Below are positions 7,763 through 17,532 of a stretch of DNA of 20,363 bases, one piece after another (the stretch's first letter is position 1; each line of letters opens with the position of its first letter). A program made the translations under genes and the position numbers. Location: assembly GCA_029378245.1 (NCBI GenBank), contig JARKIF010000413.1, positions 1 through 20,363 on the forward strand, written 5' to 3'. A model generated the notes under the pieces. The model made no database searches. It was not told the DNA's origin and worked only from the letters and a program-made list of their open reading frames with translations. The stretch is from Roridomyces roridus (lineage: Eukaryota; Basidiomycota; Agaricomycetes; Agaricales; Mycenaceae).

Positions 7763-9007
7763 TCAGAGAGACCAGAGAATAACAATGAAGGAGACCCACA
7801 GCTCAATCGTCGCCTCCAAACGCTTCAGACGGATCGAGCTCTGCCATTGACCGCACTCGAATAGCGCAGGAGAGACGCGAAAAACCGGTGCCAACGACTC
7901 CCCAACCTCCCTCAGGACCGCACCCACGTCCTCGACATCCTCATCCAACGGCCAAAGCACGACAGTCCGTAAAGACGACCGCAGATCGGAGCCCAGCACC
8001 CTGGAGATAATTTGCGCGGTCCCGCACTGATTGACGAACGTTAGAGCCGACAGGACCGGGAAAATCTGCCAAGAAGCCATGGCAGTCTTGCAATGCTCGT
8101 CAATTTCCGGACTGCAAACCTGCTCGGCGTTGGTGAACGCGAGCGATGTCAACGCTGGGAGAGACCAGTCGGTGTTTTTTGAGGTGAACAATGCCGAAAT
8201 CTGGTACTCGTGGATACCGTGGATGGAGAGATGCGTCAGGTGCGGCGTGCGGAAAGGAGCGAGGATGTCGACTAGTACTTGGGCATCGTTGGAATAGGCA
8301 TCGAATTCGAGATGGAGATTTGTGAGCGATTCAGAGGCGATCCCACTCTCCAGCGAATACATTCCCTCCGCCATTCGGAAGTAAAAGTGAGTCAACGAGG
8401 GCAGCTCCTTGCTGATGCCGAGGAAAACATCTCCATCCAAGTCTTCCAAGTACGCGCCACGTGTCATCCCTAGGTGCGTGAGTGCGCTTTTCCATCGTGG
8501 CAGCGGGGAACGAGGAGAGCAGCGGCGTAGCTTGAGGGACGTAATCGGGGATGCTTGCAGCGGGGACAAGTCTATCGGTGAGGGGTAGGTCCACTGCTCG
8601 CAGTTGTTTTCCAACTGGAGGTGCTGCAGGCAAGGCGCCGAGACATCTCGGAACGACTCCAGCAATGTTTCCAATGCGTAGTAGGACCCATACACGACAG
8701 TGAGCCGAACAACACGGGGAATGTGGGGGACGAAATGTGCAAGGCTCTCTGCGACCTTGTATTCGGTCTTGAGAGTGACGGATAGACCGAGCGACGCCGA
8801 GCGGTCAAAATAAAGTTGCGATATCTGGACTGCTCCTTCGTGTGTGAGGTCGACTGGCACCGTCGTCCAGAGTGCTGGAGTGCCCACGACTGCGTTCCGA
8901 AAACGGCGACAGACATGGGACAAAGTCCATTCCAACGGCGTGTCTACAGCGGCAACTTCTGCAATGAGCTCATCGGGAAGAGAGAGGATGGGTGTGGTTT
9001 GAGCCAT
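7763..9007 (-). CDS. F-box-like protein with leucine-rich repeats
   Basis: F-box proteins recruit substrates to SCF (Skp1-cullin) ubiquitin ligases. This single-exon frame encodes 414 residues. The N-terminus has the F-box-like motif: LSLPDELIAEVAAVDTPLEW, then LSHVCRRFRNAVVGTPALWT (about residues 8-50). The rest shows irregular leucine-rich repeats (LTHFYFRMAEG, LTNLHLEFDAY, LTHLSIHGIHEYQISALF, LTSLAFTNAEQV) typical of basidiomycete F-box-like proteins, then LRTVVLWPLDEDVEDVGAVL and a hydrophobic end. It is uninterrupted and the ATG at 9007 directly precedes the F-box, so this is the only intact member of the F-box group in the window. It is divergent from YTH copy 2, with 391 bases between starts. 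Its substrate cannot be inferred. Confidence 0.85.
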   Translation of the reverse strand: MAQTTPILSLPDELIAEVAAVDTPLEWTLSHVCRRFRNAVVGTPALWTTVPVDLTHEGAVQISQLYFDRSASLGLSVTLKTEYKVAESLAHFVPHIPRVVRLTVVYGSYYALETLLESFRDVSAPCLQHLQLENNCEQWTYPSPIDLSPLQASPITSLKLRRCSPRSPLPRWKSALTHLGMTRGAYLEDLDGDVFLGISKELPSLTHFYFRMAEGMYSLESGIASESLTNLHLEFDAYSNDAQVLVDILAPFRTPHLTHLSIHGIHEYQISALFTSKNTDWSLPALTSLAFTNAEQVCSPEIDEHCKTAMASWQIFPVLSALTFVNQCGTAQIISRVLGSDLRSSLRTVVLWPLDEDVEDVGAVLREVGESLAPVFRVSPALFECGQWQSSIRLKRLEATIELWVSFIVILWSL

Positions 9008-9398
9008 GAACCGTAAACTGCGTTTAGAAAATGGTCGTCATTCGAAAGATGGATGGAAGACAGAATCAACCCGAAAACAAACAAAGCAGCTTGATTCCGT
9101 CCTTTATGTTTCTGAGTTCAAGACGACGTAGAGAGCTTGACTTTCGTCCAGAGTTTTTCAGCTCATGTTACTGGTCTATCTTTCGCTGTCGTGACTGGCG
9201 CGATGCATCCCCGATTCAAGATTCCCACTCCAGGCTATGACGCGGCGTACTCCCGATCGTAATATATTACCGACCAAGACATGGAGCAGCGACCCAGTCT
9301 CCCAACAAGTCCAAGTTCTGAACCGATGTTTGTATCTCTCACAGTGGAATGCCAGCCTCGTTTAACCTCGTTCAGATACACGAAACCGGGATTCCAGC
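9008..9398. promoter_or_regulatory. Divergent promoter region between F-box gene and YTH copy 2
   Basis: The 391-bp space must hold both promoters. A TATA-like AATATATTA lies at about 9259-9267, 130 bp before the YTH start. Downstream, about 9308-9365 matches the conserved 5' block of YTH copies 1 and 3. On the F-box side, 8960-9090 has a counterpart at 16283-16352, including the run GAAAACAAACAAA. Confidence 0.45.
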
Positions 9399-11297
9399 AT
9401 GAAACAACGGGAAGAGTCGGAAGCAAAAGACTCTGAATTTCACTACCCTTCGCTCGACAACAATCCTCCGGACAGCGCGGTGCATCATCTCTCATACTCA
9501 GTGCGCTCCACCGAATATGGTGTACAACCCGTGGAGCAGCCGTCGTTTTCTCTGTATCCACTGACCCTCTCGGAGCAGCCTCCGCCTCATTCCGAACGCG
9601 CCGAGGGTACCTTTCCGTCCAGCCCATTCGCCTATCCCAGACAACAACAACCCGCGTTTGTCCCGTCGAGCCCAATCTACGCGCCGTCTAGTCCCAATAC
9701 CGCGCACCTTCCTTCGCTGGTATCACCTCCCGCAACGGGTCGAGCACAGGGAGAAGGGCCAGGCCCCTGGTGGTATATGCCTGGACAGTCTCCACTGCCC
9801 AGCAATAGCACGATGTCTGGTCTCCCCGTTCAGCCCTTCTCTCAGGCCTCATGGAGCACCCAACAACATTTATCCCCATCGCCCTCCCCATCCTCCAGCC
9901 GCTTCTCCCAAAGTCAGAAAGACCACCTGAAACCGCTCTCCCGGCGGACGTATCACCCCAACCCGCCCGCCGCGCGCTCAGAGTGGGTCATGTGGGTCGG
10001 CAACGTCCCTGGCAACGCAGAGCACGACGAGCTCTGGCGGTTCTTCACCCAGCCGCACGACAGCGGCACTGGTGGTGCAAGAGGAAAAGAAAATGGCGGT
10101 GTCATCTCCATCTTTCTCATTTCACGCTCTCGATGCGCGTTTGTGAATTATGAGACGGATGCCGACTTGCAGGCTGCGATCAAGCGTTTTGACGGGTCGT
10201 CCATGCGCGCTGCAGACCCGCGGGCGGCACGCCTGGTTTGTCGAGTTCGTGGCAATAGTGGCGATTTGCGGTCCGGGGTCGGTGGGCAGCGCGGGACAGG
10301 GCTGCATAAGGAATGGGTTAGGAAGCAGACGGAGAGTCCTGGCCCAAAGCAGACATCCTCGCATTCAAGTATCGCCAGCACGCCTTCGAATGCAAGTACG
10401 ACCTCCAGCTTTCTCGAAACCCACTTCCCGCAACGCTTCTTCATCCTCAAGTCTTTGACCCAGGTGAGCCGATAGTCGTCTTGGCTGCCTCATGTCCTCA
10501 TTCAAGCAGGACGACATCAACACGAGCGTCCACAGCGGCCTGTGGGCGACACAGCGACACAACGAAGACGTCCTTGACCGCGCGTTCCGGACTGCAAAAG
10601 ACGTTTTCCTCATCTTCAGCGTGAACAAGAGCGGCGGGTTCTGTGGATATGCGAGGTATGTCTCCATCGCAGCGGCTGATACCGTGACCTTGAAATGCGC
10701 AGAATGCAGGGTACGATCGGCAACGACGAGGACAAGGCGACTGTCGAGTGGGGAACGCGCGCTCAGCCTGACTCGACATCCCCTGTGATACCATCCAGCT
10801 CCAAACCACCGGTTTTGGTCGCGTCTCCGGAACCTGAACGTCCCGATGAGGTTCGCACCGACTCGCCCGCAGGGGGAAAGCTGTCTCGCCCACAATCGGC
10901 GCCTCTGGTGCCTCCACAGCATGATGCACAGACCGCACCTCCATACCTCGGGCGGCTGCATCGCGGGATCAGCCCCGTACATTTGAATCCCAAGTACAGC
11001 TTGGGCCAGCGCCGGCCGATGGAATCGACACCAGAAGAGGAAGGCAATGATACGGGATATGTAGCGCCATCGCCACAGCCGGCACCCCAAGAAGCAGAGG
11101 AGGAGGAGGCGGAAGAGAAGCTTCCCGGAAAAGCGGAGATGGATGCTGGTGGAGAAGCCGACTCCGACCCGGGCTGGGGACGGAACTTCAAGCTGCAATG
11201 GCTGTCGACGGTGCATCTTCCGTTCCAACGCACGCGGCATATCCGCAACGCCTGGAATCGGAACAGGGAGGTCAAGGTCTCGGCGCGACGGCACTGA
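9399..11297 (+). CDS. RRM+YTH domain RNA-binding protein, copy 2 (C-terminus frameshifted)
   Basis: Probable m6A-RNA reader. Exons 9399-10463, 10510-10655 and 10703-11297 (introns of 46 and 47 nt) give 601 residues. Residues 1-190 are Pro/Ser-rich with GPWWYMPGQ. The RRM lies at about 195-283: EWVMWVGNVPGNAEHDELWR, and RNP1-like SRSRCAFVNYETDADL with AFVNY at 247-251. The YTH N-half starts at RFFILKSLTQ (346-355) and continues with SGLWATQRHNEDVLDRAFR and FLIFSVNKSGGFCGYARMQG. A long acidic, low-complexity insert (about 415-557) splits the domain, as is common in fungal members. The C-half GWGRNFKLQWLSTVHLPF to WNRNREVKVS lies at 561-597. Trp residues that could form the methyl-adenine cage are present (GLWATQ, VEWGTR, GWGRNFKLQW). 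An extra base at about 11281-11284 then gives ARRH and a stop, instead of RDGTEIEPVAGQLLLAEWK. This is the best preserved copy in the window. Confidence 0.85.
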
Positions 11298-11343
11298 GAT
11301 TGAGCCTGTGGCGGGGCAATTGTTGTTAGCTGAATGGAAGTGA
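11284..11343 (+). pseudogene. Out-of-frame remainder of YTH copy 2 C-terminus
   Basis: One frame over from the copy 2 stop, the sequence still encodes RDGTEIEPVAGQLLLAEWK followed by TGA at 11341-11343. This is the family C-terminus, read in frame in copy 3 (13574) and in the tail at 17712. The intact out-of-frame coding suggests a very recent insertion, or an assembly error of one base. Confidence 0.8.
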
Positions 11344-11740
11344 ATGGGAGGCGCAAAACTTGTATAACGATGGTTTAATGACATCTGGACAAGATGGAGG
11401 ACAGACACAAGGACATTTTTATTCCTGTAAACTCGTGCCTTGTTTCCTGACTTCAAGACCTTCTGGCCGCAAAAACCATTGCATTTTAGTCCTGAGAGAG
11501 AGATGTAGACGCGTCACGTTAGAACTGACTATCCTTAGCTGTGATGTTTGTCTCGCACGGGCACGGCCAACTCCAAGCCGTTAACATTCCCACTCCAAGC
11601 CATGACACGCACTTCCAGGAATCTTTGCACGTGCAGAACATATATACCGGCGTAAGGCACTACTTACCAGCACGACAAGTTTGAACCAATGTTTGTACCG
11701 CTCGCAGCGCAACGCCAGTCTCGTTGACGTTCACTTAGAT
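11344..11740 (+). promoter_or_regulatory. 3' flank of copy 2 and promoter region of YTH copy 3
   Basis: The first 40 bases (AAAACTTGTAT and neighbours) match the 3' flank of the YTH tail at 17712. From about 11535 the sequence matches the upstream region of copy 1: E-box CACGTG at 11628-11633, a TATA-like CATATATACC at about 11638-11647, and the CGACAAGTTTGAACCAATG block at 11673-11691. The TATA-like site lies about 95 bases before the copy 3 ATG at 11741. Confidence 0.5.
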
Positions 11741-13574
11741 ATGAACTTCCAACAGAAACCAAAACCATTTGAGTTTCAATTCGCTTCACTCGACGACAAT
11801 CCTCCAGAGTTGCAGCCTCCTCCATACGTAGTGTACCCTGCAGAGTATGGTTCACAACCCATGCAGCAGCCGTGGTTCCCTCCGTACGCCTATTCCCAAC
11901 AACAACAACAACAACAACAACCCATGTTTCCCCCGCCATTCGCCATCTTGGTCGGCCCGATGTACGCGCGGCCCAGCCCCATCAACGCGCACCTTCCTTC
12001 GCCGGTATCACCTCCAGCAATGGGCGCAGGAACCTGGTGGTACATGCCTGGCCAGCTCCGCAGCCCACCCAATAGCACGATGCCCACCCCTGCCGTTGTC
12101 TCGGTTCTCACGGAACACCCAGCGCAGCATTCATCCCCGCCCTCGTCTCCCTCGTTCTCCCTCGTCTCCCCTCGTCTCACCTCGTCCCTTCCACAAACCG
12201 CTTTCCTCACCCAAACGTGAAACCCGCTCCCACTCGGCGGCCATATCACCCCAAGCCCGCAGGCCCGCGCGCACAGAGTGGGTCATGTGGGTCGGCAACG
12301 TCCCTGGCAAACGCAGAGCACGACGAGCTAGGGAGGTCTTCAACAGCCGCACCAAAACGGCGGTGGCGGCACGCCAGCCTGATGGTGCAAAGAGAAAGGA
12401 AACCGCGGGGCCGTCTCAATCTTTCTCATTTCACGCTCTCGATGCGCGTTTTGTGAATTATGAGACGGATGCCGACTTGCAGGCTGCGATCAAGCGTTTT
12501 TGACGGGGAGTCCATGCGCGATGAGGACCCGCGGGCGGCACGCCCTGGTGTTCGGGTTCGTGGCAATAGTGGCGATTGCGGTCCGGGGTCCCCCGGTGGG
12601 GGCAGCGCGGGACAGGGCCTGCATAAAGAGTGGGTCAGGAAACAAGCGGAGAGTCCTGGTCCCAAAGCAGGACAATCCTCGCATTCAAGTATCGCCCCAG
12701 CACGCCTTCGAATGCAAGTACGACCTCCAGCTTTCTCGAAACCCACTTTCCGCAACGCTTCTTCATCCTCAAGTCTTTGACCCAGGTGAGTCGATAGTAG
12801 TCTCTGGATGCTTCAGGCACTCACATAAGCAGAATGACATCTGACACCAGCGTTGGTCGCGGCCTGTGGGCGAACGCAGCGGCACAACGAAGACGTCCTC
12901 GAAGCGCGTTCCGCACCGCAAAAGATGTTTTCCTCACTCTCAGCTGTGAACAAGAGCGGCGAGTTTTGTGGATATGCGAGGTATGTTGAATCACCGCAGT
13001 GGACATCGTGGCCTTGACATGAGCAGAATGCAGGGTAGGATAGGCGCCAACGCCGATTACAATGAGGTGGCTGTCGATTGGCGTGCCCGCGCACGGGCTT
13101 CGCACCTCCCAACGAGGTGTTACACCGACACGACTGCGGGCGGAATTTTGATTCGCTCACATTCGGCGCCTCATCCGTCGCTGTACGACACACGAGGCCG
13201 GCCGCGCCGTGGGATCAGGCCCCGTAATTACTGAAACCCAAGTATGCTTGGCCAGCGCCGGCCGATAAAATCGACAGCAGAGGAGGAGGGCGATGATACG
13301 GGATATGTGGGTGACGGTGGCACAGACGCAGCCGGCAGAGGAGGAGGCAAGGGAAGCCTCCGGGGCAAGGCGGAGGAGGATGCTGGAGCAGAAGCCGAAC
13401 TTGGCTGGGGGCGGAACTTCAAGCTGAAATGGCCTGTCGACTGTACATCTTTCGTTCCGACACACGCGGCATATCCACAACCCATGGAATCGTAACAGAG
13501 AGGTCAAGGTCTCGCGCGACGGGACCGAGCTCGAGCCTGCAGCGGGACAATCGCTGTTGGCCGAATGGAAGTGA
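11741..13574 (+). pseudogene. RRM+YTH RNA-binding protein, copy 3 (multiple frameshifts)
   Basis: The leader starts MNFQQKPKPFEFQFASLDDN and carries a polyglutamine run and GTWWYMPGQ. It stops at TGA 12218-12220. The RRM start EWVMWVGNVPG resumes in another frame. There is an extra A near 12309, the same missing base as copy 1 in TTCAACAG near 12338, extra T in runs at 12449-12452 and 12497-12501 (stop at 12501-12503), and an extra T near 12840 in the YTH half. Both introns remain recognisable (12786-12832, 12981-13026). The C-terminal blocks GWGRNFKLKW and SRDGTELEPAAGQSLLAEWK persist to 13574. The gene cannot make a full RRM+YTH protein as written. Substitutions are few compared with indels over 12416-12785, where it is nearly identical to copy 2. 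Confidence 0.85.
11897..11920 (+). repeat. (CAA)8 microsatellite encoding eight Gln
   Basis: Eight perfect CAA codons lie in the leader of copy 3. Copy 2 has a shorter Gln run at the same place (RQQQP) and copy 1 has none, so the repeat length varies between paralogues. Confidence 0.9.
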
Positions 13575-13654
13575 ATAGGACTGGAGGTGCCCAATGGTCG
13601 CCTGCAACCTGTGAAATACGTAACAGAGAGGTGGGATTCGATGAAACACCCTTG

Positions 13655-14256
13655 GCCTCCCCCCCCAATGGACACCGATAAGGTCATGTGCACAGCCGCT
13701 TAAGGTCATGTTGATTTGTCGTGCGTGATTTCGATACAGGTGGGGGGTCTCAGTCCCCCTCCGTTTTTTTCTCGGTAATTCCACCCTAGCCTCCTCATAG
13801 CTCCTCAAGCTCCAACAACCTAACTTAACCCAACTGAGCCCTTAACTGAACCTGGTCTATCATATCTAGCACCCATTCACCGTGGATACTGTACCTAACT
13901 GCCCCTTCACTGTGGATTCTCAGAGGGGTATTCCCAGCCGAAGGCTGCGGGGGAGGGATTGACAGTCTGGTAGGACACTGTCATTCAAACTGAGCCTAAC
14001 CAACCAACCACCCTTTCTCTCATTGCTAGAATAACAAAATGATGACACAAAAAATTGACCAGCACCATATGAATTGCAACTCGAGACAATTCAAGCAATG
14101 AAGGATCATGAAGATGGGACCCCGGAACCGCAGAGCCACTGGGATATTGGTTAGTGGCCGCCACGTGGCGTCACAGTCCCAGTAAATGCCAAGAAACCCC
14201 CGTGCCTTGATATCAATCCGATTAGCCTTTTTTGGACATGTCATTGGGGGGGAGGC
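13655..14256. mobile_element. Possible non-autonomous inverted-repeat element (MITE-like)
   Basis: The left end GCCTCCCCCCCCAATGGACA (13655-13674) is the near inverse of the right end TGTCATTGGGGGGGAGGC (14239-14256), differing by one C in the homopolymer and one G. The 600 bp between hold no transposase-like frame. Inside are a direct repeat TAAGGTCATGT (about 13678 and 13702), a hairpin-prone GGGGGTCTCAGTCCCCC (about 13743), and two TTCAC-GTGGAT blocks near 13877 and 13907. No target-site duplication is evident. The element sits exactly between the 3' flank of YTH copy 3 and another YTH tail. It could instead be a chance inverted repeat of C-rich ends. Confidence 0.4.
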
Positions 14257-14360
14257 GTGCGCCAGCTAGGTGGATGAGCCTGCAGCGGAGCAATTTCTTG
14301 TTGCCTGAATGGAATTGAATGAACTGGAGGTGCTGAACGTATATGAAAATGGTCACCTTG
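14257..14360 (+). pseudogene. 3' tail relic of a further YTH copy (copy 4)
   Basis: GAGCCTGCAGCGGAGCAATT at about 14268-14287 and the following GCCTGAATGGAATTGAATGA match the last codons and stop region of the YTH copies (EPAAGQ.LLAEWK). ACTGGAGGTGC in the flank is shared with copy 3. Small indels destroy the frame. Nothing upstream of the EPAA block is preserved, because the inverted-repeat element begins there. Confidence 0.6.
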
Positions 14361-14455
14361 TGCATTATGTAACAACAGCATGTTTTTGTACTTGAGAAGA
14401 TGCACCGCGAACGCATCCGCCTTGCGGCGTCTCTTGTGCAACCTTTATCGACATC

Positions 14456-14790
14456 TAAAAAAATTGAGAAGAGATGACGCTAACAAGGATGCGGACGCAC
14501 GTCGACACTCTTTTGCCTTCAGCCTTGCGAGGAGACAAAGAGGAGCTCAACGCCTGCTCCATCAAACCCAGCGGAGCCTCAAAAGCCTATCCATCCCTGT
14601 CGGTGACGGTGAAGGGATGGCGACCTCGGCGGCGAGGTGAACGACATGGCGCAAAGTTGTGAATGCGTTTCAGCCGCCACGGTCATGTCTGGATGCTCTG
14701 CTCCGAAGGTTGGCGTGAGGGGTGATCATACTCAGAGGTGGGACGTGGAGGGTGCCGCTGCCGCATGAAGCGGGAGTCGTGACAGGCCCG
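14456..14790 (-). repeat. Diverged repeat unit A (coding-like relic on minus strand)
   Basis: This unit aligns with 15392-15712. Shared blocks are GCGGACGCAC, TCAACGCCTGCTCCATC, GGCGAGGT and TGGATGCTC..GGTTGGCGTGAGGG. On the minus strand both units encode related peptides: YDHPSRQPSEQSIQT and AFEAPLGLMEQALSS here, against IDYRPSRQPSEHPYAIG and AFEVPIGMEQALKS there. A third partial copy of the TGGATGCTCCG block lies at 14879-14902. The parent protein is not recognised. Units lie beside an F-box relic and may derive from the same gene. Confidence 0.4.
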
Positions 14791-15391
14791 CCAGCATTGC
14801 GTACGACCGTCCTCGAGAGTTCCCTTCACTGGGGATGGGCCAAGGCAGAGCGCTGCGCTGATATGGTACATAATCGTGGCTGGATGCTCCGTCGTTTGCG
14901 TGCACCAAGGGCTGGCGCGGAATCGATTCCTTGTCCTCGGGTTGAGTGAGGATGACGGTCCCAGGTGGGAGAGAGTCCAAGGCCGCGATGAATTTCAAGC
15001 AGGGCAGGGGAGCGAGGATTGCGAGCCTTACACGTGGGACCAAAGTCAGAGATGAGCACTGGATCATTGGGATGACGATCCTAGTCCAATACACACCCCA
15101 GTACCGTCACCCCGAATGAACCCGCATTCTCGGAACCAAAACCATGAGAGAATACTCCCAGCATGCTCTCCAGCTAGAAGAAGTTCTCGGCTGCCGCACC
15201 ACTGGGATACCATGCCTTGGATTCTCGAATCCCAGCTGACTGGAATCGTGCTGACAGCACTTTGGCGGTGTAGCAAGGTCCGAAAATGGGGTGCATGAAC
15301 TCGTTGAGCTTCCCAGGCCGACATTGCTTCCCTAAATACTGCATGTACTCGGGACCACTCTGCAATCCTGCCTCTCGGGGCGACCTTCTTC
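14791..15391. other. Between repeat units; no supported gene
   Basis: A minus-strand frame at 14980-15060 (VRLAILAPLPCLKFIAALDS) is leucine-rich and could be an F-box/LRR remnant. A 109-codon minus-strand frame at 15064-15393 (SAVSTIPVSWDSRIQGMVSQ) has no family match. Neither can be assigned. Confidence 0.3.
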
Positions 15392-15712
15392 ATCTACATC
15401 GAAAAAGAGTGAGAAGGATACAACACAAAAACAAGGCCCACGGACGCACCTCAACACTATTTTTTGTTGGACTTCAACGCCTGCTCCATCCCAATGGGAA
15501 CCTCGAAAGCCCCGCACCTCGCTCTGATGGCAAACGGGAAAGCGAATTCCACGGCGAGGTAAATGACAGGGCTCTTCAAGCTCTGGATGCCGCCATCCGC
15601 GCGGTCAGCACCGATCGCGTATGGATGCTCCGACGGTTGGCGTGAGGGCCGATAGTCAATTGGAGGTGGAGTCAGGATGCCGCGAACGGTCCGCCAGCCA
15701 CACGACCGCGGG
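15392..15712 (-). repeat. Diverged repeat unit B (coding-like relic on minus strand)
   Basis: This is the partner of 14456-14790, in the same orientation about 930 bp apart. The minus-strand frame PSRQPSEHPYAIG to AVEFAFPFAIRARCGAFEVP and GMEQALKSNKK is longer and cleaner than in unit A. Similarity is patchy, so the duplication is old. Confidence 0.4.
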
Positions 15713-15779
15713 ACTTGTGTAGTCGAAGACACAGGGGGCGGCGGGAATTGGGCCACGGACCATCCTTGATAACTACTAA

Positions 15780-16352
15780 GTGACCACGAGGAAACGGATA
15801 GTCCTCTTGAAATTTGAAAGCTTCTGTGCATCCTTTTTCAGGCTCGAAGTGCGTGAGCCACACCATCCACGTGGGGTTGGCGGGAAAGGAGCCGATCAGC
15901 TCGAGAGAGGCCCGATGTTAGGCGACCAGGTTGACTGGGGATTCCTGCAGATCCGATTATATTCGAGCTCCATAGTACTTCAAGCACTGTCGGCGTGAGG
16001 CGCAGGTTCCGCACGACTAAATCTACAGGGGATGGTCAATCGGCCAGATACGATTTCATGAGGAACGGAGACGTTGAATTTACTATCAATCGTTCGTTTT
16101 GCTTGCAGACTGCGCATTACAGACCTTTCTTAATAGAGGCGGTGTCTTCTTAACGGGGAGCCCTACGGAGGACAGCTCGGGGCACATGTCGTATTTGCCA
16201 AAGCTTAGAAGCGCCAATGACTGCATGTAGGTGATTCCATTCTGGTTGAAAGTCGTTAATTTGCTTAGCACGCGATTGAATCGATGAGCTCGTCGGGAAG
16301 CCGATGCATGGGAGGCGAGGACAGAAGAACGGAATCAACCGGAAAACAAACA
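15780..16352 (-). pseudogene. F-box-like gene relic (5' end preserved)
   Basis: GATGAGCTCGTCGGGAAG (about 16284-16301) matches the F-box start of the intact gene (AATGAGCTCATCGGGAAG, reading PDELI on the minus strand). The adjoining upstream block with GAAAACAAACAAA at 16352 matches the intact gene's upstream DNA near 9085. Downstream on the minus strand, FPANPTWMVWLTHFEPEKG at about 15860 resembles the LPRWKSALTHLGM region of the intact protein and RPWMNSITHVQFKN of the pseudogene at 18.3-19.5 kb. Stops and frame changes run throughout. Confidence 0.45.
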
Positions 16353-17530
16353 AATTTGCATCGTCAGTGCAGCTCGCTCTCTACTCGGAGGCCCTTCGAG
16401 GCGCCAATCCCAACGACGGCAACGTGTTCCCGGACGAACACCGTTCCCAATAGACAAGGCTCCTGATCGCCTGGCGCGGCTGCGACGATGGGATTCGGTA
16501 AGACTCTTCCTACTTCTATCGTTGTCTTGTTACTCATGGTACAAGGCACAGTCCGCTTCTTGGTGTTATTGGGCATGAAGGTCCTTATGTCCAGTCCTAT
16601 ACCGTCCGCAGGGGAACCTACGTCCACGAATACCTCGCCTACATCCGCCACTGGCTCTCGCTGTTCCCGCAATACGGTATATCTACCTTCGCTTCGGTAT
16701 ACCAGGGGCCAGGGCATGTGGTTGCGCCTGCCAGCGGGTCCAGAGTCCACCGTCGGATTCGACCTCTTTGCGCTACATGAATCCTAAGCGGCGTGGCTGC
16801 TTGGCATCAAAGGGTGGGCTGTGGTCTCGTGGGTATCAGAAGCTCGTTGCGGGGACTATGGGTGAGCTATCCCTGCATTTTCCTACACCTGGAGTAACGG
16901 CTTCGTCAGGACGTGCTTTTGGGCAGGTGATACCGCCCAAGCAAGGACCGCGACGGTGACGATGTCCTGTACCCCGGTCGGAAATCTGGATGCTCTTATC
17001 GATTCTGAGGTATATCCTCGTCGATCCATCCTTCGCTTCCCAGGATGATTAATGGGCCGCAGAGGTTGCATCGACCTGTGGCACTACACGAATTCAACTA
17101 CAATGTGGACCTTCACGTCGGTGAGTCCTCCCGTACATCTCGTAGCCCTCGTTCTCGATCCTGTCTACAGCGTCGCCGTTCCAATCGTTCCAGCCCGGGG
17201 CCGGCATCCGACCATGATTTCCACAGGACGCGGCCCTTCCCAACGTCGACGCCGCAAGACTGGAGCTCAGCGTCCGAACCTTGAAGCGCCGGAAGGTCAC
17301 GAAGGTGTACGGGCGCCACGAACGAGCCAGTGGGTATGGGCTATGCAGGGGGTCCGAAAGATGCCTTTATTCTAGGACGCCAACTCTAACCTGGTCAAGC
17401 ACCCACGGACTGGGTGACAACTTGAAGGTGCGCTCGCCAAGTCTCCCCCTTTCGTGCTTGTCTGATCACGTGATGATCAAGTTAGTTCGCCGACTTCGCG
17501 AGATAAGGGCGAGGATGCCGGTCCAGAAGT
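16353..17530 (+). other. Gene-poor stretch with unrecognised coding-like fragments
   Basis: Short plus-strand segments look protein-like: SYTVRRGTYVHEYLAYIRHW continuing LSLFPQYGISTFASVYQGPG (about 16590-16710), and HRPVALHEFNYNVDLHVG (about 17065-17120). No continuous gene model with start and splice sites could be built, and I recognise no family. In the F-box/YTH pair layout, this is where the 5' part of a YTH gene would be expected, but no RRM or YTH motif is present. Something else has been inserted, or the gene was replaced. Confidence 0.3.
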
Positions 17531-17532
17531 GA

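Noticed and set aside
10365..11456. Minus-strand 363-codon frame opposite YTH copy 2
   Set aside because: The sense strand has splice sites, domain motifs and paralogues. This frame is open because of codon bias on the opposite strand.
13157..13693. Minus-strand 178-codon frame opposite copy 3
   Set aside because: It is antisense to the copy 3 C-terminal half, with no recognisable protein features.
17460..17480. Palindrome around ATCACGTGAT as a regulatory site
   Set aside because: A single short palindrome with no gene start nearby is expected by chance.
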